Assembly: GCA_029237695.1 (NCBI GenBank)
Contig: CM055272.1
Coordinates: forward strand, 16,108,042-16,172,041
DNA from: Conchocele bisecta
Lineage: Eukaryota > Mollusca > Bivalvia > Lucinida > Thyasiridae
Direction: 5' to 3'
DNA: 64,000 nt
Under the pieces are notes generated by a model that had not been told where the DNA came from, ran no database searches, and worked only from the letters and a program-made list of their open reading frames with translations. Both the position numbers and the translations under genes were made by a program. How positions within the stretch are numbered: position 1 is the stretch's first letter; every line of letters begins with the position of its first letter. Shown in pieces: positions 20,326 through 31,846 of this stretch.

Positions 20326-21980
20326 ACAGAACAGAACAGAACAGAACAGAACATATCCTTTATTTGGCAATGATCTCAGACCACTTAGTGGTATATGAGT
20401 GCACACATGTACAAGCATAATTTATTATGAACAACAACAACAGCATGGCGAGAGTTATGTGGAAGTACTGTACTCGGTCTAATTTATCAGCGAACTTGTT
20501 TGCAGTCAAATTTAGTTAAATAGTCAACATCTATATATTTTGCAATGATTCGGCTTGATGGTATTTATCAGTAGCGAGTATTGACTGGGAGAAATTCATC
20601 AAGTATTATATGTAAAGGAACGTGGTCAGTAAGCTTGGATCCGAATCAGAACAATTTGTTTTAAACATAGTTTGACAATAATTCCAATTCTTAGAAACTC
20701 ATCTACGAGTTTATAGGAGTTAGATTTGGTAAAATTTAATGCTACGTCAAACATTTTACAATTAAATATACAAGCATATAGAAAAACGGGTTGCAAGTAT
20801 ATTCGATTGCAAAAAAGACCCGCACATCCTGTGTGTCATCAGTCTCCAGGAATATGGAGAACGAGACAGGGCATGTCAGGATGAATACACGGTGAATTGT
20901 AGTGGGACACACTCTCATCAGATAGCGAAAATCGAAAGTTGGTGAGAGTATGTATGCCACTTAATACTAAGTTATTATACAGTTTCTCGTAAGTTAGACA
21001 TCGTAGTATGGGTGTGCCTGTATTGGTTGGTATCGGACCGCACGCACAACGACAACTCATATAGTTTGTGTATGCTTGGCACCCTCCAATAGCATGCATA
21101 TCGTGTCGTTATTTACCATGCAAATATCATATCAATCCTTCATGAATATTGATAGGTGTGAACAATGTACATCTTGATTTACTAGTATGTGACTGAACAA
21201 CAGTATGTTGTGTTTTACTCATAATTGTCAGTAGTATAATATCTACAATTAGTGTAGCCCCGGATGAGATTGCTCAAAGTAAGCCATCCCAACAGGATCT
21301 GCACCACTTGTGAATGACTCTGTGAGTATGATTACTATTGAACTATAATACAAAAGTCATAAATAACAAAATTATGAACATGTGAATTACTTTATAATCT
21401 AGGAGGTACATTTAATTTAATCAATATTGTTATTGGAAAAAACGCATAATCTCAGCAATAAAGATGCTCAACCGTCGTAACTGTATTTCTGACTTGCAAT
21501 TGAGAAGTTCTTTGAATTTTATAACATTTGGATACCGATAATAGTAACGTTTGAGATACAATTTTCGTTTATCCGAGAAATGTGGGACAGACTAGCAGAT
21601 AATGAAATTCGTCACCCAAATCATTTTTATTACATATGGTACACTTACGTTCAGAATGGGGTATCCCTAACCATCTACCTGTCTCAATTGGGAGTTTATG
21701 ATTACCTGTTCTAAATCTTACAAGATTATAGTACAATGATTGTGGTAAACATGTGAAGTATCCTTCTATATTTGTGTTATCTTTAAATAAATATACATCT
21801 TACCTTTGTTAGATTCCGAGACACGTGAATGCCAGTTTTGGATAAATTGATCCATTAGAGTACGTTTAATTTTATTTTTACTTAGTTCCTGCATATTATA
21901 GTCTAGATTATTCCCCGTTTCATTTACTATATGTTTTATGAACTGCAACCATTTAAAATTAGTGTTTTCAAGGTTCATCG
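20326..21980 (-). mobile_element. LINE 3' fragment ending in (TGTTC)n beside an EXD2 exon
   Basis: On the minus strand, 21978-21766 and the following ~250 bases read F-R-T-G-N-H-K-L-P-I-E-T-G-R-W and then C-T-I-C..D-E-F-H-Y-L-L-V-C, a C-x2-C-x-H-x-C knuckle typical of LINE C-termini. The frame then has stops. A long noncoding 3' region follows and ends in CAAATAAAGGATATGTTC with a TGTTC pentamer tail at 20326-20353. The 20440-21500 part is assigned to this element by continuity only and may include other insertions. LINE clade not assigned. Confidence 0.6.
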
Positions 21981-22745
21981 CAAAGGGACTCGGAGGTACT
22001 TGTGTATTTTTGTTGTGTCATAGACGAAGGGTTCATTTTATTGGAATCCAAGTTTGCCTCAACAGAGCTCCAGATAAGCTGCGTATTTGCTTAAATACCA
22101 AATTAAAATTACCAAAAACCCAATTGAAATCAGAAGTAGCGAGTATCAAAAAGCAAAACAATATTTGTTATACCTTTATCATGCTGCAGAAAATAATAAA
22201 TAGATCACAAATATATCATATTTTTCTTATTTTCCGTGAAAACACATCTTGGTATTTCATTAGAATTGTCTCCGAGGACTAAATTCTAATGAAATGCCAA
22301 GACAAGTTTTCATTTTGAAGCAAACTATTCAATAATTGCTGTCTGCTGATGTGTAAACAGTAGTGTGATTTTGTTTTACCCAATTAAAATTTTGTAATAC
22401 CCAATTGCTTTAGTAATGATGGAGTGATAATACTCAATTACTAATTCCTTAGCTGAAGCCCTGTGCTGGTATATAACACGGTAGTAAATCAGAGATACCC
22501 TCTGCAACTAACTGCGTGGATACACAGGCTGGTCGCAAATCTCATAAACCCATTTTATCTCGTCAACACAGTGTGTATGTGCCGTCAAACACGGTGGTGT
22601 GAAACATTGTTGATATCCTGTCAATGCGACCTAATCACTGCGTATGAATATGTGCGGTTGTCATACTAGTCGATTCTCCGATTTTGAGGATGCGGCTGGG
22701 GCTATTTTTTGCATTTTAAAGCTATTTCTAGAGTTGACGGGATAA
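21981..22745. other. No gene seen; one hairpin
   Basis: AT-rich. A clear hairpin at about 22247-22304 (TCTTGGTATTTCATTAGAAT and ATTCTAATGAAATGCCAAGA). The 22660-22745 part is an inverted relative of 19690-19790. Short open frames have no recognisable similarity. Confidence 0.5.
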
Positions 22746-23003
22746 ATAGAATAGTAGGTTAGAGCCATGAATGAGAACATTTCAAAAAATATCTGGCGTG
22801 GCACGCCTTGCCCATCCCGTTTCTATGGAACGCCAAATCTACATAAACTCAAATATATATTGCTAGCTCTAAATATTTAGAACTAGCAATATATATTTAG
22901 AGCTAGCAATAAAACATTTCGAGCTATCTCCAATTCATTTGAAGAGCTCTCTAATTATATATGTTTTCCCATTCGCGGCACTACCCTACTATTCTCTATT
23001 TCT
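22746..23003. mobile_element. Foldback MITE copy 2, with a nested AT-rich element
   Basis: Outer ends AGAATAGTAGGTTAGAGCC and GGCACTACCCTACTATTCT match the 19566 family. The centre is occupied by a different palindromic sequence, GGAACGCCAAATCTACATAA followed by alternating GCTAGCTCTAAATATTTAG-type units, which also occurs at 53938-54245. This looks like insertion of the second element into the first. Confidence 0.75.
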
Positions 23004-23207
23004 CTAGTCACATCCATACAGTTGCACATTCAGTAACATAAAATGCTATCTAATACCAGGTTAGTGTATCAATGCAGTGTATCAGACTCGACTCGCCAAC
23101 GGTTGGAATTCCTTGGTGAACTCGAAATTCCTACACATTTTCTAACCAGGGCCGATAAATTTGATATAAAAATTCCCTAGCCTGGCATTCTCTATTTCTA
23201 TATATGT

Positions 23208-23700
23208 ATACCCCCGCAACGAGTTGTGTGGGGGGGGGGGGAAGGGGGGGGGGGGGGGCGGGGTATACTGGAGTCAGGTTGTCCGTCCGTCCGTCAGTCC
23301 GTCAGTCCGTCCGGGCACACATTAGGGTACTTATGTGGCTAGCCCCACAGGGTTATGGACTTGTTAAAGGATAGGGTTGGTTACAATTAGCCACGTAAAC
23401 AATCGTTTTAAGTGGCTAAAAATCGTTTTATGTGGCTAATATTTAACATGTGATAAGCCACATAAGTACCCTAATGTAAGAACGTCCGTCCGTCCGTCCG
23501 CGGACGTCCGTCCGTGCGTCCGTCCGGGCACACATTAGGGTACTTATGTGGCTAGCCCCACAGGGTTATGGACTTGTTAAAGGATAGGGTTGGTTATAAT
23601 TAGCCACCTAAAAAATCGTTTTATGTGGCTAATATTTAACATGTGATAAGCCTCATAAGTACCCTAATGTAAGAACGTCCGTCCGTGCGTCCGTCCATCC
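23208..23700. repeat. CCCCGCAACGAG element, GTCC runs and a duplicated MITE
   Basis: TATACCCCCGCAACGAGTTG with a following G run, then (GTCC)n. Embedded are two copies (about 23321-23478 and 23534-23670) of a hairpin element with ends ATTAGGGTACTTATGTGGCT and AGCC(A/T)CATAAGTACCCTAAT. Both copies share the same GTCC flanks, so the ~210-base segment was duplicated in tandem rather than inserted twice. Confidence 0.75.
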
Positions 23701-24360
23701 GTGCGTCCGTCCGTCCATCCGTCACTAAACTTAACATCAGAGAAATATTGTTATAAACTTTTATTTCCTTCATCTAAAATGCTTAATATTTCACACATGC
23801 ATTCATGGAAGGCTCTACTACTATGTTGTGCCAAATCCACGACCGTCCAACCCCCGCTGATCCCAAGGTCCAGGTCAAATACTTAGTCTCTTTACAAAAC
23901 TTAACATCAGAGAAATATGTTATAACTTATATATATGTTGTAAGTGCAAAATTATGATAGTCTGTAAATTTCACATTAACAATGTGTTCTTGTAAACAAT
24001 TATTATACCCCCGCAACGAGTTGTGGGGGGTATACTGTAGTCCGTCAGTCCGTCGTCCGTCCATCCGTCCGTCAATAAACTTAACATCAGATAAATATTG
24101 TTATAACTTCTATTTCCTTCATCTAAAATGCTTAATATTTCACACATACATTCCTGTAAGGCTCTACTACCATGCTGCGCCAAATCCACGATCGTCCAAT
24201 CCCCGCTGATCCCATGGTCAAGGTCAAATACTTAGTCTCTTTACAAAACTTAACATCAGATAAATATGTTATAGCTTCTATTTCCTTCATCTAAAATGCT
24301 TAATATTTCACACATGCATTCCTGTAAGGCTCTACTACCATGCTGCGCCAAATCCATGAC
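23701..24360 (+). repeat. Diverged ~160-bp satellite units
   Basis: Three units with AAACTTAACATCAGA, TTATTTCCTTCATCTAAAAT, GCTTAATATTTCACACATGC, GGCTCTACTACYATG and AAGGTCAAATACTTAG. They have the same layout as the 15955-18005 satellite. A second CCCCGCAACGAG/GTCC head at 24004-24075 splits the group. Confidence 0.75.
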
Positions 24361-24727
24361 CACCGAAGAGAGGATAAGAATATACGGTGTACTGGAAGAG
24401 ATTAGGGGAAAAACACGTTGATATAATATATGGACACTGTCTACATACACTTTGAAACTGGGTAGAGGACACCTCGTGAGTATCTGTACGTATTTGCTCC
24501 ACATCGGCCATTTCTTCTTCAACCCAGTACTCAATAGGATGAGCTGAGTGTACCAGATAGACGTCAATGAGGATGAGTTAACACCCACTGTGTCCGGTTT
24601 GTTGCCGATATGCCTGTACTACAAAATAGAATGCTGCCCTGCTTACAATAAGTTATTGCAATTTTGACCCCCATTTCTATTAAAAGTGTGGAAGGATAGG
24701 AAGGGTATTAAGGATTCATATCTTAAC

Positions 24728-25242
24728 TTAAAGGTACATGCCCACTCATTAGGTACAAAATGTTCTTTATAGGAATTAAATAAGTGTATAATTGTGTCAC
24801 TATTCCACCAGTTCTAAAAATTATGAGTGCCCGATATAGAAATATAATCATTTAGTAATATTTATTTGACTGATAGCGACTTGCGGTGGTATCAGGCTAT
24901 TTTCATATGCAAATGAGGCATGATATCTTTTAATTATGTATACTAATTAAATGTTACACATGAAAAAATAATATTTTCAACAGATTATAAAGTACACATG
25001 ATCATTGCTCAACACAAAATAAATACAGAGAATAAATAGTAATGTTCGTTAACATTTTAAGGAAACATGGTTATCGCCCCTGATATCAGTGTGGAAATTT
25101 ACGTCTGATATAAAGTGTATCATAATGCAAATCAATATGTGGGGTATTGATGAATGAATGTTTATTTTGCCACACAATGTCTCGGATGATGTCGCTGATA
25201 TAAAGAACATGTTGTGCCTACTGAGTGGACATGTACCTTTAA
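24728..25242. mobile_element. TIR element TTAAAGGTACATGCCCACTC, copy 1
   Basis: Ends TTAAAGGTACATGCCCACTC and GAGTGGACATGTACCTTTAA are inverted repeats; TTAA could be the target site. Internal GTGGTATCAGGCT and CCTGATATCAGTGTGG blocks are shared with 31343-31846. About 515 bases, no transposase frame. Confidence 0.8.
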
Positions 25243-25391
25243 GCAAAATATTTTATATCGTACAATGACATATTGCTAGGTGCCAATTGATCCCAAGTTG
25301 TTAAGATGCCCAGTAACGGATCAGGATAGTTTATTGCAGTGTTGTATTGCTAATTGTACTGTGCTCCCTCTATACATGCGCATTCTGTATA

Positions 25392-25630
25392 TGTGGCTGT
25401 GACTGGAGAAATAGGATTTGTGACCAGTGTAGCTCCTGATCAAATAGCACTCTCGTAGCCTGATAATAATCTAATAGTACTTGTTAGAAGCTTAACGGGT
25501 GTTTCATCGATTGTTTAATTGATGAAATGGCGAATAGTGCAGATCCTGATCAGACTGTGCGCATGCACAGGCTGGTCTGGATCTCCACTGGTAAAAAGAA
25601 AAAAGCCCCATTTCTTCAGTCACAGCCACA
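25392..25630. mobile_element. MITE TGTGGCTGTGACTGGAG, copy 1
   Basis: TGTGGCTGTGACTGGAGAAA at the left pairs with an inverted CAGTCACAGCCACA at the right. The interior has CAGTGTAGCTCCTGATCAAA and TGCAGATCCTGATCAGACTG then ATCTGGATC-type sequence, itself partly palindromic. Other members: 27387-27600, 39133-39370, 51305-51770 (interrupted), 63845-64000 (cut by the window end). Confidence 0.85.
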
Positions 25631-26846
25631 TATGACCTTGCTGTTGTACAGATATAAAACCCAATCAATCAATCTATTAAAAAGGATTATATTTTATGGA
25701 GAATCGGCATTTTAATGTGGGAAAGTATCCCTCAAGCCGACTCTATTTCAAATGTCCTGTCTTATGAATTATGTTTGTGTAACGCAGAGCGACTTGATTT
25801 GCGTTACACAAATAGAATTTGGTTTAGTCCAAATACAGCACCAACAGTACACTGCTTTCCTGTGTCAACATCTGCACTATGTAATGGAATACACCAACAG
25901 TGTTTGTTTACTGCGTGCACATCTGCACAATGTAATCAAATTCACACACAGTGTGTCTCGTGTACACGGTAATATTTACCGTATAATCTGTATGTATATG
26001 TCACTGTTAAAGAGGGTAATTGGTGGGTATTGGAATAAATTCTTAAAATTTAGATTAAATGCAAACAGAATTTTTTCCCCAATTGGCAATAACATATCAA
26101 AACAATATCATGGACTTATTATATTGGTTGCTGAAAAAAATCTAGAGCTAATTAACTAATTATATTTGCGAAAAAGGGCATTTCCTTTTCGATGCTCCGC
26201 AACAATTTTCTATTTTAAATTATACACGAAACTATAAATTATGCAGTTTGTTCAAGTGACGAGTACGGCACCCAAGCGCGTGCATACACATTGGAATAAT
26301 ATTGGAATAATGCGGCGAGCATTTTACTGACGTTCTGCAAATTAGCCGCGTGCCAGCTCGCGGTAAGATGGGTACGCAACAAGTGCACGCAAATTAAAAA
26401 TTGTCTGATTCTCCATGAGGTGAAAATTTACTGAACTAGAAAATGCGATCTGTCGACACACTTAGGTGATTTGAGCAACTGTTGCAAAAAAGAAACGGAC
26501 AGACGGACAGACAGGACGAAACCTATAGGGCACCGCCAATTTTCGGCGGGGCCCTAAATACACAGATAATATAATTTTGTCAAGTACATGTTCATGAATA
26601 CACAGCCGGTGGACATGGATATTATGTAGAAAAGTTATTTATTTATCCATTATTTAATTGTAAAGTTGATTCTGTTGAGTACACTGTTTTATTCCATTTC
26701 CCGCCTATTGCCCTTTTTAAATGAACTATGATCTGATTTTATTGTATAAACATGTACCGTAATCTTTCTCAAAATATTTATGTACGAGGTTAAAAATGCT
26801 ATTATGAAAAACAAACAAGTTCATAAAACCTGAGTGTGTCATGATG
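25631..26846. other. No gene recognised
   Basis: AT-rich. Contains a direct pair of AACATCTGCACTATGTAAT / CACATCTGCACAATGTAATC segments (about 25868-25935) and a block ending in GGACAGACGGACAGACAGG followed by GGGCACCGCCAATTTTCGGC (about 26498-26555), which looks like a repeat terminus. Two overlapping open frames of 85 and 135 codons (25715-26159) show no recognisable domain and run over the direct repeats; not called. Confidence 0.5.
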
Positions 26847-26881
26847 AAGGGGGCTAACTCCTTGAGGGAGTTAGCCCCCTT
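26847..26881. repeat. Perfect 15-bp-arm hairpin
   Basis: AAGGGGGCTAACTCC, then TTGA or so, then GGGAGTTAGCCCCCTT. The GC-rich perfect stem stands out in AT-rich surroundings. No U-tract or gene beside it suggests a terminator or RNA function; may be a very recent small foldback. Confidence 0.85.
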
Positions 26882-27386
26882 CTTCCACTGACCCCTTAAT
26901 TGTAATGAGTACACCCATGTAAAGAATTGATGCCCATGATCTACATGTTATAACCTTAGTATTAACTCTTTGCATGCCAGCGGTGAAAATAACCAACAAA
27001 TTTGGAGTATTTTTCTGCTTTCTCTCTGTTAATATGTGTTTCCCGCGTTTTGACGTCACATTGTGTTACGTCAAACGTGACGCCGTGTAAACATTTTGAA
27101 ATCCAAATTACGCAGCTGTTTCTATGAACTAGATATATTTGAGTGCATGTTTGGAATGTGTTAAATCACGTCAACATTGTACAATAGTCGAGATTCTTTC
27201 CAAATAACTTTATTTTGACTAATAAAACAGGGTGCAAATACGGGTGTTCTCTTCACTGTGTATTATTTGTAAGGAATTGATTACAGGTTTATTCATGTGC
27301 AAAGTGGTATCAAAATGATGCGAAATACAAGACAGTGAAACCCAGATTATACATGTACGTTGGACTTGATTTACTGCATCATACTA

Positions 27387-27600
27387 TGTGGCTGTGACTG
27401 GAGAAATGGGGCTGATGGCATTTGTAACCAGTGTAGCTCCTGATCAAATAACATACTCCCTGTAAGCCAGCCAACGGTCTGTATTGTTTGTTAGAAGCAT
27501 GACGGGTATCTTCTTGATGGAATGGCGACCTGTGCAGATCCTGATCAGACTGTGCGGAATGCACAGGCTGATCTGGATCTACACTGGTCACAAGTATGAC
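27387..27600. mobile_element. MITE TGTGGCTGTGACTGGAG, copy 2 (right end missing)
   Basis: Clear left terminus and interior (CAGTGTAGCTCCTGATCAAA; AGATCCTGATCAGACTGTGC; TGGATCTACACTGGTCAC). The inverted right terminus is absent. Confidence 0.8.
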
Positions 27601-28024
27601 TTACATAATGTTATTGTATCAGAACGTTAGTAGAATGTGAGACATAGCGGTCACAAATCAGCGACGTTGTAGTCGTCATTGGCGTCGGACAATGACATCC
27701 AATATCTCCTAATCCCGAGTCATATCATTACAAACTTCTTTAACAATAGCTTACCTCACATACCTGGCTATCCACCACCCAGTTTGTCATGTGGGGCGAA
27801 AGTTGGGAGTTTGGGTCAAGGTGACCTTGACCTTAGTGAACTTGAACCACTTTGTGGATGAGACATTTCGTTGGCGATTCGCCTTGTTTTGTTTGCATAC
27901 ATGTCTCTAATAAAACAGGATTTATGCATGTATTAAGAATTTGAATGTTGATATCAATAAATACTGAAACATAGTACACTGTGCCTACATACATTGCACC
28001 GTAGACACGCATGTGGATTTTGTA

Positions 28025-28265
28025 CATTTCGGACATCTATGTAATTTCATTAAATACAAAAAAAGTCTAACAAAATCCAAGTATTTTTCATAAATAAAGT
28101 CACAAGTTGACAAAAACTTTCAGAGTACATGCGGCCATATTGTCAAACAATTTTTGACGCATATTTACGGAAAATATTGTAAATTTTTTTTTGTAAACAT
28201 ATTTCATGATTTTTACCGCAGATGTCTGAAGGTAACAGAATCACATGCAATAAAATGTCAGTCAT
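28025..28265. mobile_element. Foldback MITE of the GACACGCCATGCG family, diverged copy
   Basis: TTCGGACATCTATGTAATTT on the left, AGTTGACAAAAACTTTCAG and AGTACATGCGG in the centre, and CGCAGATGTCTGAAGGTA on the right reproduce the internal order of the well-preserved copy at 40429-40695. The outermost termini have decayed. Confidence 0.6.
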
Positions 28266-29005
28266 TTGGCGGGGTAAAATCTGATCATGTGGCGACTACA
28301 GTACCTGAAAATACAGCTGTTTCGGTCATTGAATCGCGAATCGCAATATATGACCCCGTATCTGAACTGCGCTGCTGATTCGCCAGGGAGTCTGACGATA
28401 GACTGGTCGCTAAATGATTGTAAGGTACATCAAAGTCTCAACCGCGAGTAGAAATTAAATATTAACCATTTATCGGCCCAATTTCATAGTTCATCCCTAC
28501 TTAATAAGCCAATCACTGGCCAGTATCAAAAAAATTGAGCTCCACGCTGTTTCACATATTGTAAGATTTAAACCCCAAATAAAAAGTTACATATTACAGA
28601 TTTAATCCAGTAAACTTGTCGGCAGGAAGTGGAATCAATCAATACTCGAGGTGGGAGATGCATTAATACAAGAATTCCGCCACGGAAGCGGTATCGCGCC
28701 TGCCGAGGCATTTGACCGTGTTGTGAAAAAACAATAACTTTAACGCATTTGCCTTACAAAACAAGAGCTGTAGGAGAACAGCATAGCTCGACTACGAGGG
28801 TTGTCGATGTACACATAGCTTGACAAAGAAGGTGGCTGCGGCCTGGCTTATAAAAACCTTAACCAAGGTCGACTAAAAACATTAACCAAGGGAAACTAGA
28901 AATGTGGCCTGTCGGCACACGAATACCCCCACTGGCAGCCAAAGAAAAACGAGGCATTTATTTTTGATTATAAGCCATTTAGCCGAGCGTTAAGGTTTCA
29001 AACGC
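28266..29005. other. No gene recognised
   Basis: Moderately AT-rich, no open frame of note. From about 28760 it becomes repetitive with ACAAGAGCTGTAGGAGAACA and AACCTTAACCAAGG pieces that lead into the tandem arrays. Confidence 0.5.
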
Positions 29006-29745
29006 AATCAAGCCTGTGACCTTGACCCTGGCATCATTAGTGTGATAAATCCATGCATCGGTGTAGAAGAATATAGAGCGGAAGGGAATTTCAATAGGTT
29101 TGACCTTTGACCTTCAACTATGACCTTGACCTTGGACGTAGGTGCGTGGATTATTGATCGAGACAACACCCCCTTCTCATCCTGAGAAACATTTGTGCCA
29201 AGGCATTTGATATCCATGCATCGGTGTAGAAGATATAGAGCGGAAGGGAATTTCAATAGGTTTGACCTTTGACCTTCAACTGTGACCTTGACATTGACGT
29301 AGGTGCGTGGTTATTGATTGCGACACACTTCCTCATCATGAGAAAACATTTGTGCCAAAGCCATTTGATAATCCATGCATCGGTGTAGAAGATATAGAGC
29401 GGAAGGGAATTTTCAATAGGTTTGACCTTTGACCTTCAACTGTGACCTTGGACGTAGGTGCATGGTTAGCAATTTGATAATCCATGCATCAGTGTAGAAG
29501 ATGTAGAGCAGAAAGGAATTTCAATAGGTTTGACCTTTGACCTTCAACTGTGACCTTGACCTTGGACGTAGGTGCGTGGTTATTGATCGCGACACACCTT
29601 CTCATCATGAGAAACATTTGTGCTAAGCCATTTGATAATCCATGCATCGGTGTAGAAGACATAGAGCGGAAGGGAATTTCAATAGGTTTGACCTTTGACC
29701 TTCAACAGTGACCTTGACCTTGGACGTAGGTGCGTGGTTTTCCAA
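29006..29745. repeat. GACCTTTGACCTTCAACTG tandem array
   Basis: About five units (roughly 130-180 bases, with internal deletions) containing ATCCATGCATCGGTGTAGAA, ATAGAGCGGAAGGGAATTTC, AATAGGTTTGACCTTTGACC, TTGGACGTAGGTGCGTGG and, in most units, ATGAGAAACATTTGTGC. Open frames across it repeat the same peptide and are not genes. Confidence 0.85.
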
Positions 29746-30754
29746 GTATGGTTGCTGTAGGCCCAGGAGTATTCCATATACAAGCTTGAGTAAAAACCGT
29801 AACCAAGGGGAGATAACTAAGTAATCCAAGGATAAAAGTAGGTCAAGGTCAAATATAGGTCAGGGGTTATTGATGTACATCCCTATGAGAAAAAGTTATC
29901 CAAGTATGGCGTATGTATGCACAATAGTATTCCATCTACAAGCTTGACTAATAACCTTAACCAAGGTTGAGTAAAAACCTTAACCAAGGGGAATTAAGTA
30001 AGTAATTTAAGGTTAAATGTAGGTCAAGGTCAAATATAGGTCAGGGGGGGTTGTTGATTGTACATCACTAGGAGATGAAGTTGTCCAAGTATGGTTGGTT
30101 GTAGGCCATGAGTATTCCATCTACAAGCTTGAGTAAAAACCTTAACCAAATGAGAAATTAAGTAAGTAATTCAAGAGGAAATGTAGGTCAAGGTCCAAAT
30201 ATAGATCAGGGGGTTATTGATGTACAATCACTATGAGAAAAGGTTGTCCAATTATGGTGTCTGTAATGCACAATAGTATTCCATGTACAAGCTTGAGTAA
30301 AAGCTTAACCAAGGTCGAGTAAAAACCTTAACCAAGGGGAAATTAAGTTAAGTAAGTAATTCAATGTTAAAATGTAGGTCAAAAGGTCAAAGGTCAAATA
30401 TAGGTCAGGGGTTGTTGATGTACATCACTAGGAGATGAAGTTGTCCAAGTATGGTTGGTGTAGGGCCAGGAGTATTCCATGTACAAAGCTTGATTAAAAA
30501 CGTTAACCAAGGGGGAATTAAGTAATTCAAGAGGGGTTAAATGTAGGTCAAGGTCAAATATAGATCAGGGTTGTTGAATGTACATCACTAGGAGATGAAG
30601 TTGTCCAAGTATGGTGGGTGTAGGGCCAGTAGTATTCCATATAGAAGGTTGACTAAAAAACCTTAACCAACCAAAGGAATTAAGTAAGTAATTGAAGAGG
30701 AAATGTAGGTCAAGGTCAAATATAGATCAGGGGTTATTGATGTACATACCTATG
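29746..30754. repeat. AGGTCAAGGTCAAATATAGG tandem array, cut by gap
   Basis: Units of roughly 130-190 bases with TGTAGGTCAAGGTCAAATAT, GGGGTTATTGATGTACATC, TATGAGAAAA or TAGGAGATGAAG, GTCCAAGTATGG, AGTATTCCATCTACAAGCTT and AACCTTAACCAAGG. The array runs into an assembly gap, so its true length is unknown. Confidence 0.85.
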
Positions 30755-31254
30755 NNNNNNNNNNNNNNNNNNNNNNNNNNNNNNNNNNNNNNNNNNNNNN
30801 NNNNNNNNNNNNNNNNNNNNNNNNNNNNNNNNNNNNNNNNNNNNNNNNNNNNNNNNNNNNNNNNNNNNNNNNNNNNNNNNNNNNNNNNNNNNNNNNNNNN
30901 NNNNNNNNNNNNNNNNNNNNNNNNNNNNNNNNNNNNNNNNNNNNNNNNNNNNNNNNNNNNNNNNNNNNNNNNNNNNNNNNNNNNNNNNNNNNNNNNNNNN
31001 NNNNNNNNNNNNNNNNNNNNNNNNNNNNNNNNNNNNNNNNNNNNNNNNNNNNNNNNNNNNNNNNNNNNNNNNNNNNNNNNNNNNNNNNNNNNNNNNNNNN
31101 NNNNNNNNNNNNNNNNNNNNNNNNNNNNNNNNNNNNNNNNNNNNNNNNNNNNNNNNNNNNNNNNNNNNNNNNNNNNNNNNNNNNNNNNNNNNNNNNNNNN
31201 NNNNNNNNNNNNNNNNNNNNNNNNNNNNNNNNNNNNNNNNNNNNNNNNNNNNNN
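30755..31254. other. Assembly gap (500 N)
   Basis: Exactly 500 unresolved bases; a round number that suggests a placeholder of unknown real size. It falls within the tandem array, which probably caused it. Confidence 0.98.
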
Positions 31255-31342
31255 TTTCTTAGTATTTCCATCCCACGTGTCTGTCAGATGAGACTATAAA
31301 CTGGGGTCCTGTCTCTATATGACCCTAACTGTTGGTGGGACG

Positions 31343-31846
31343 TTAAAGGTACATGCTCACTCAATAGGCACACCATGTTCTTTATAGTAATTAAATAAGT
31401 GTAGACTTGTGTCACTGTTTTACCAGTTCTAAAAAGTACATGTGCCCACTATACAGATATAATCATTTAGTAATATTTATTTTACTGATAGTGACTCACG
31501 GTGGTATCAGGCTGTTTTCATATGCAAATGATATTTTTTTAATTGTCACCAGAAAAAATAATATGTTCAACAGACTATTAAGTATGATCATTGCACATCA
31601 AAAAATAAAGACAAAATAAATAGTAATGTCCGTTAACATTTTAAGGAAACATGGTCATCACCCCTGATATCAGTGTGGAACTTTTCGTCTGATATAAAAT
31701 GTATAATAATGCCAATCAATACGTGGAGTAATATTGAATGAATGTTTATTTTGCAGAAAATGTCATCTACAGAATATACAAAGCTATCTGTCTCCCTATA
31801 TTATAACCTGGCATTTTGTTTCTACTGAGTGGGCATGTATCTTTAA
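31343..31846. mobile_element. TIR element TTAAAGGTACATGCCCACTC, copy 2
   Basis: TTAAAGGTACATGCTCACTC at the left and GAGTGGGCATGTATCTTTAA at the right. Interior shares GTTAACATTTTAAGGAAACA, CCCCTGATATCAGTGTGG and AATGAATGTTTATTTTGC with copy 1. Confidence 0.8.

Noticed and set aside
20151..20420. Extension of the EXD2 exon through R-T-E-Q-N-R-T-E-H to a stop at 20420 as a natural C-terminus
   Set aside because: The extension is the pentamer tail and 3' UTR of an antisense LINE; listed instead as a possible LINE-caused change.
24520..24610. Minus-strand stretch reading L-I-D-V-Y-L-V-H-S-A-H-P, similar to the D-x-Y-L-x-H motif of aldo-keto reductases
   Set aside because: Only one short motif, with a stop just upstream in the same frame and no splice sites; could be chance or a pseudogene exon. 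A translated search of 24380-24620 would decide.
25715..26159. Two overlapping plus-strand frames (85 and 135 codons)
   Set aside because: They cover a direct repeat, have no domain, and no splice or start context stands out.
30692..31291. Long frames across the N run on both strands
   Set aside because: Made of unresolved bases; no information.
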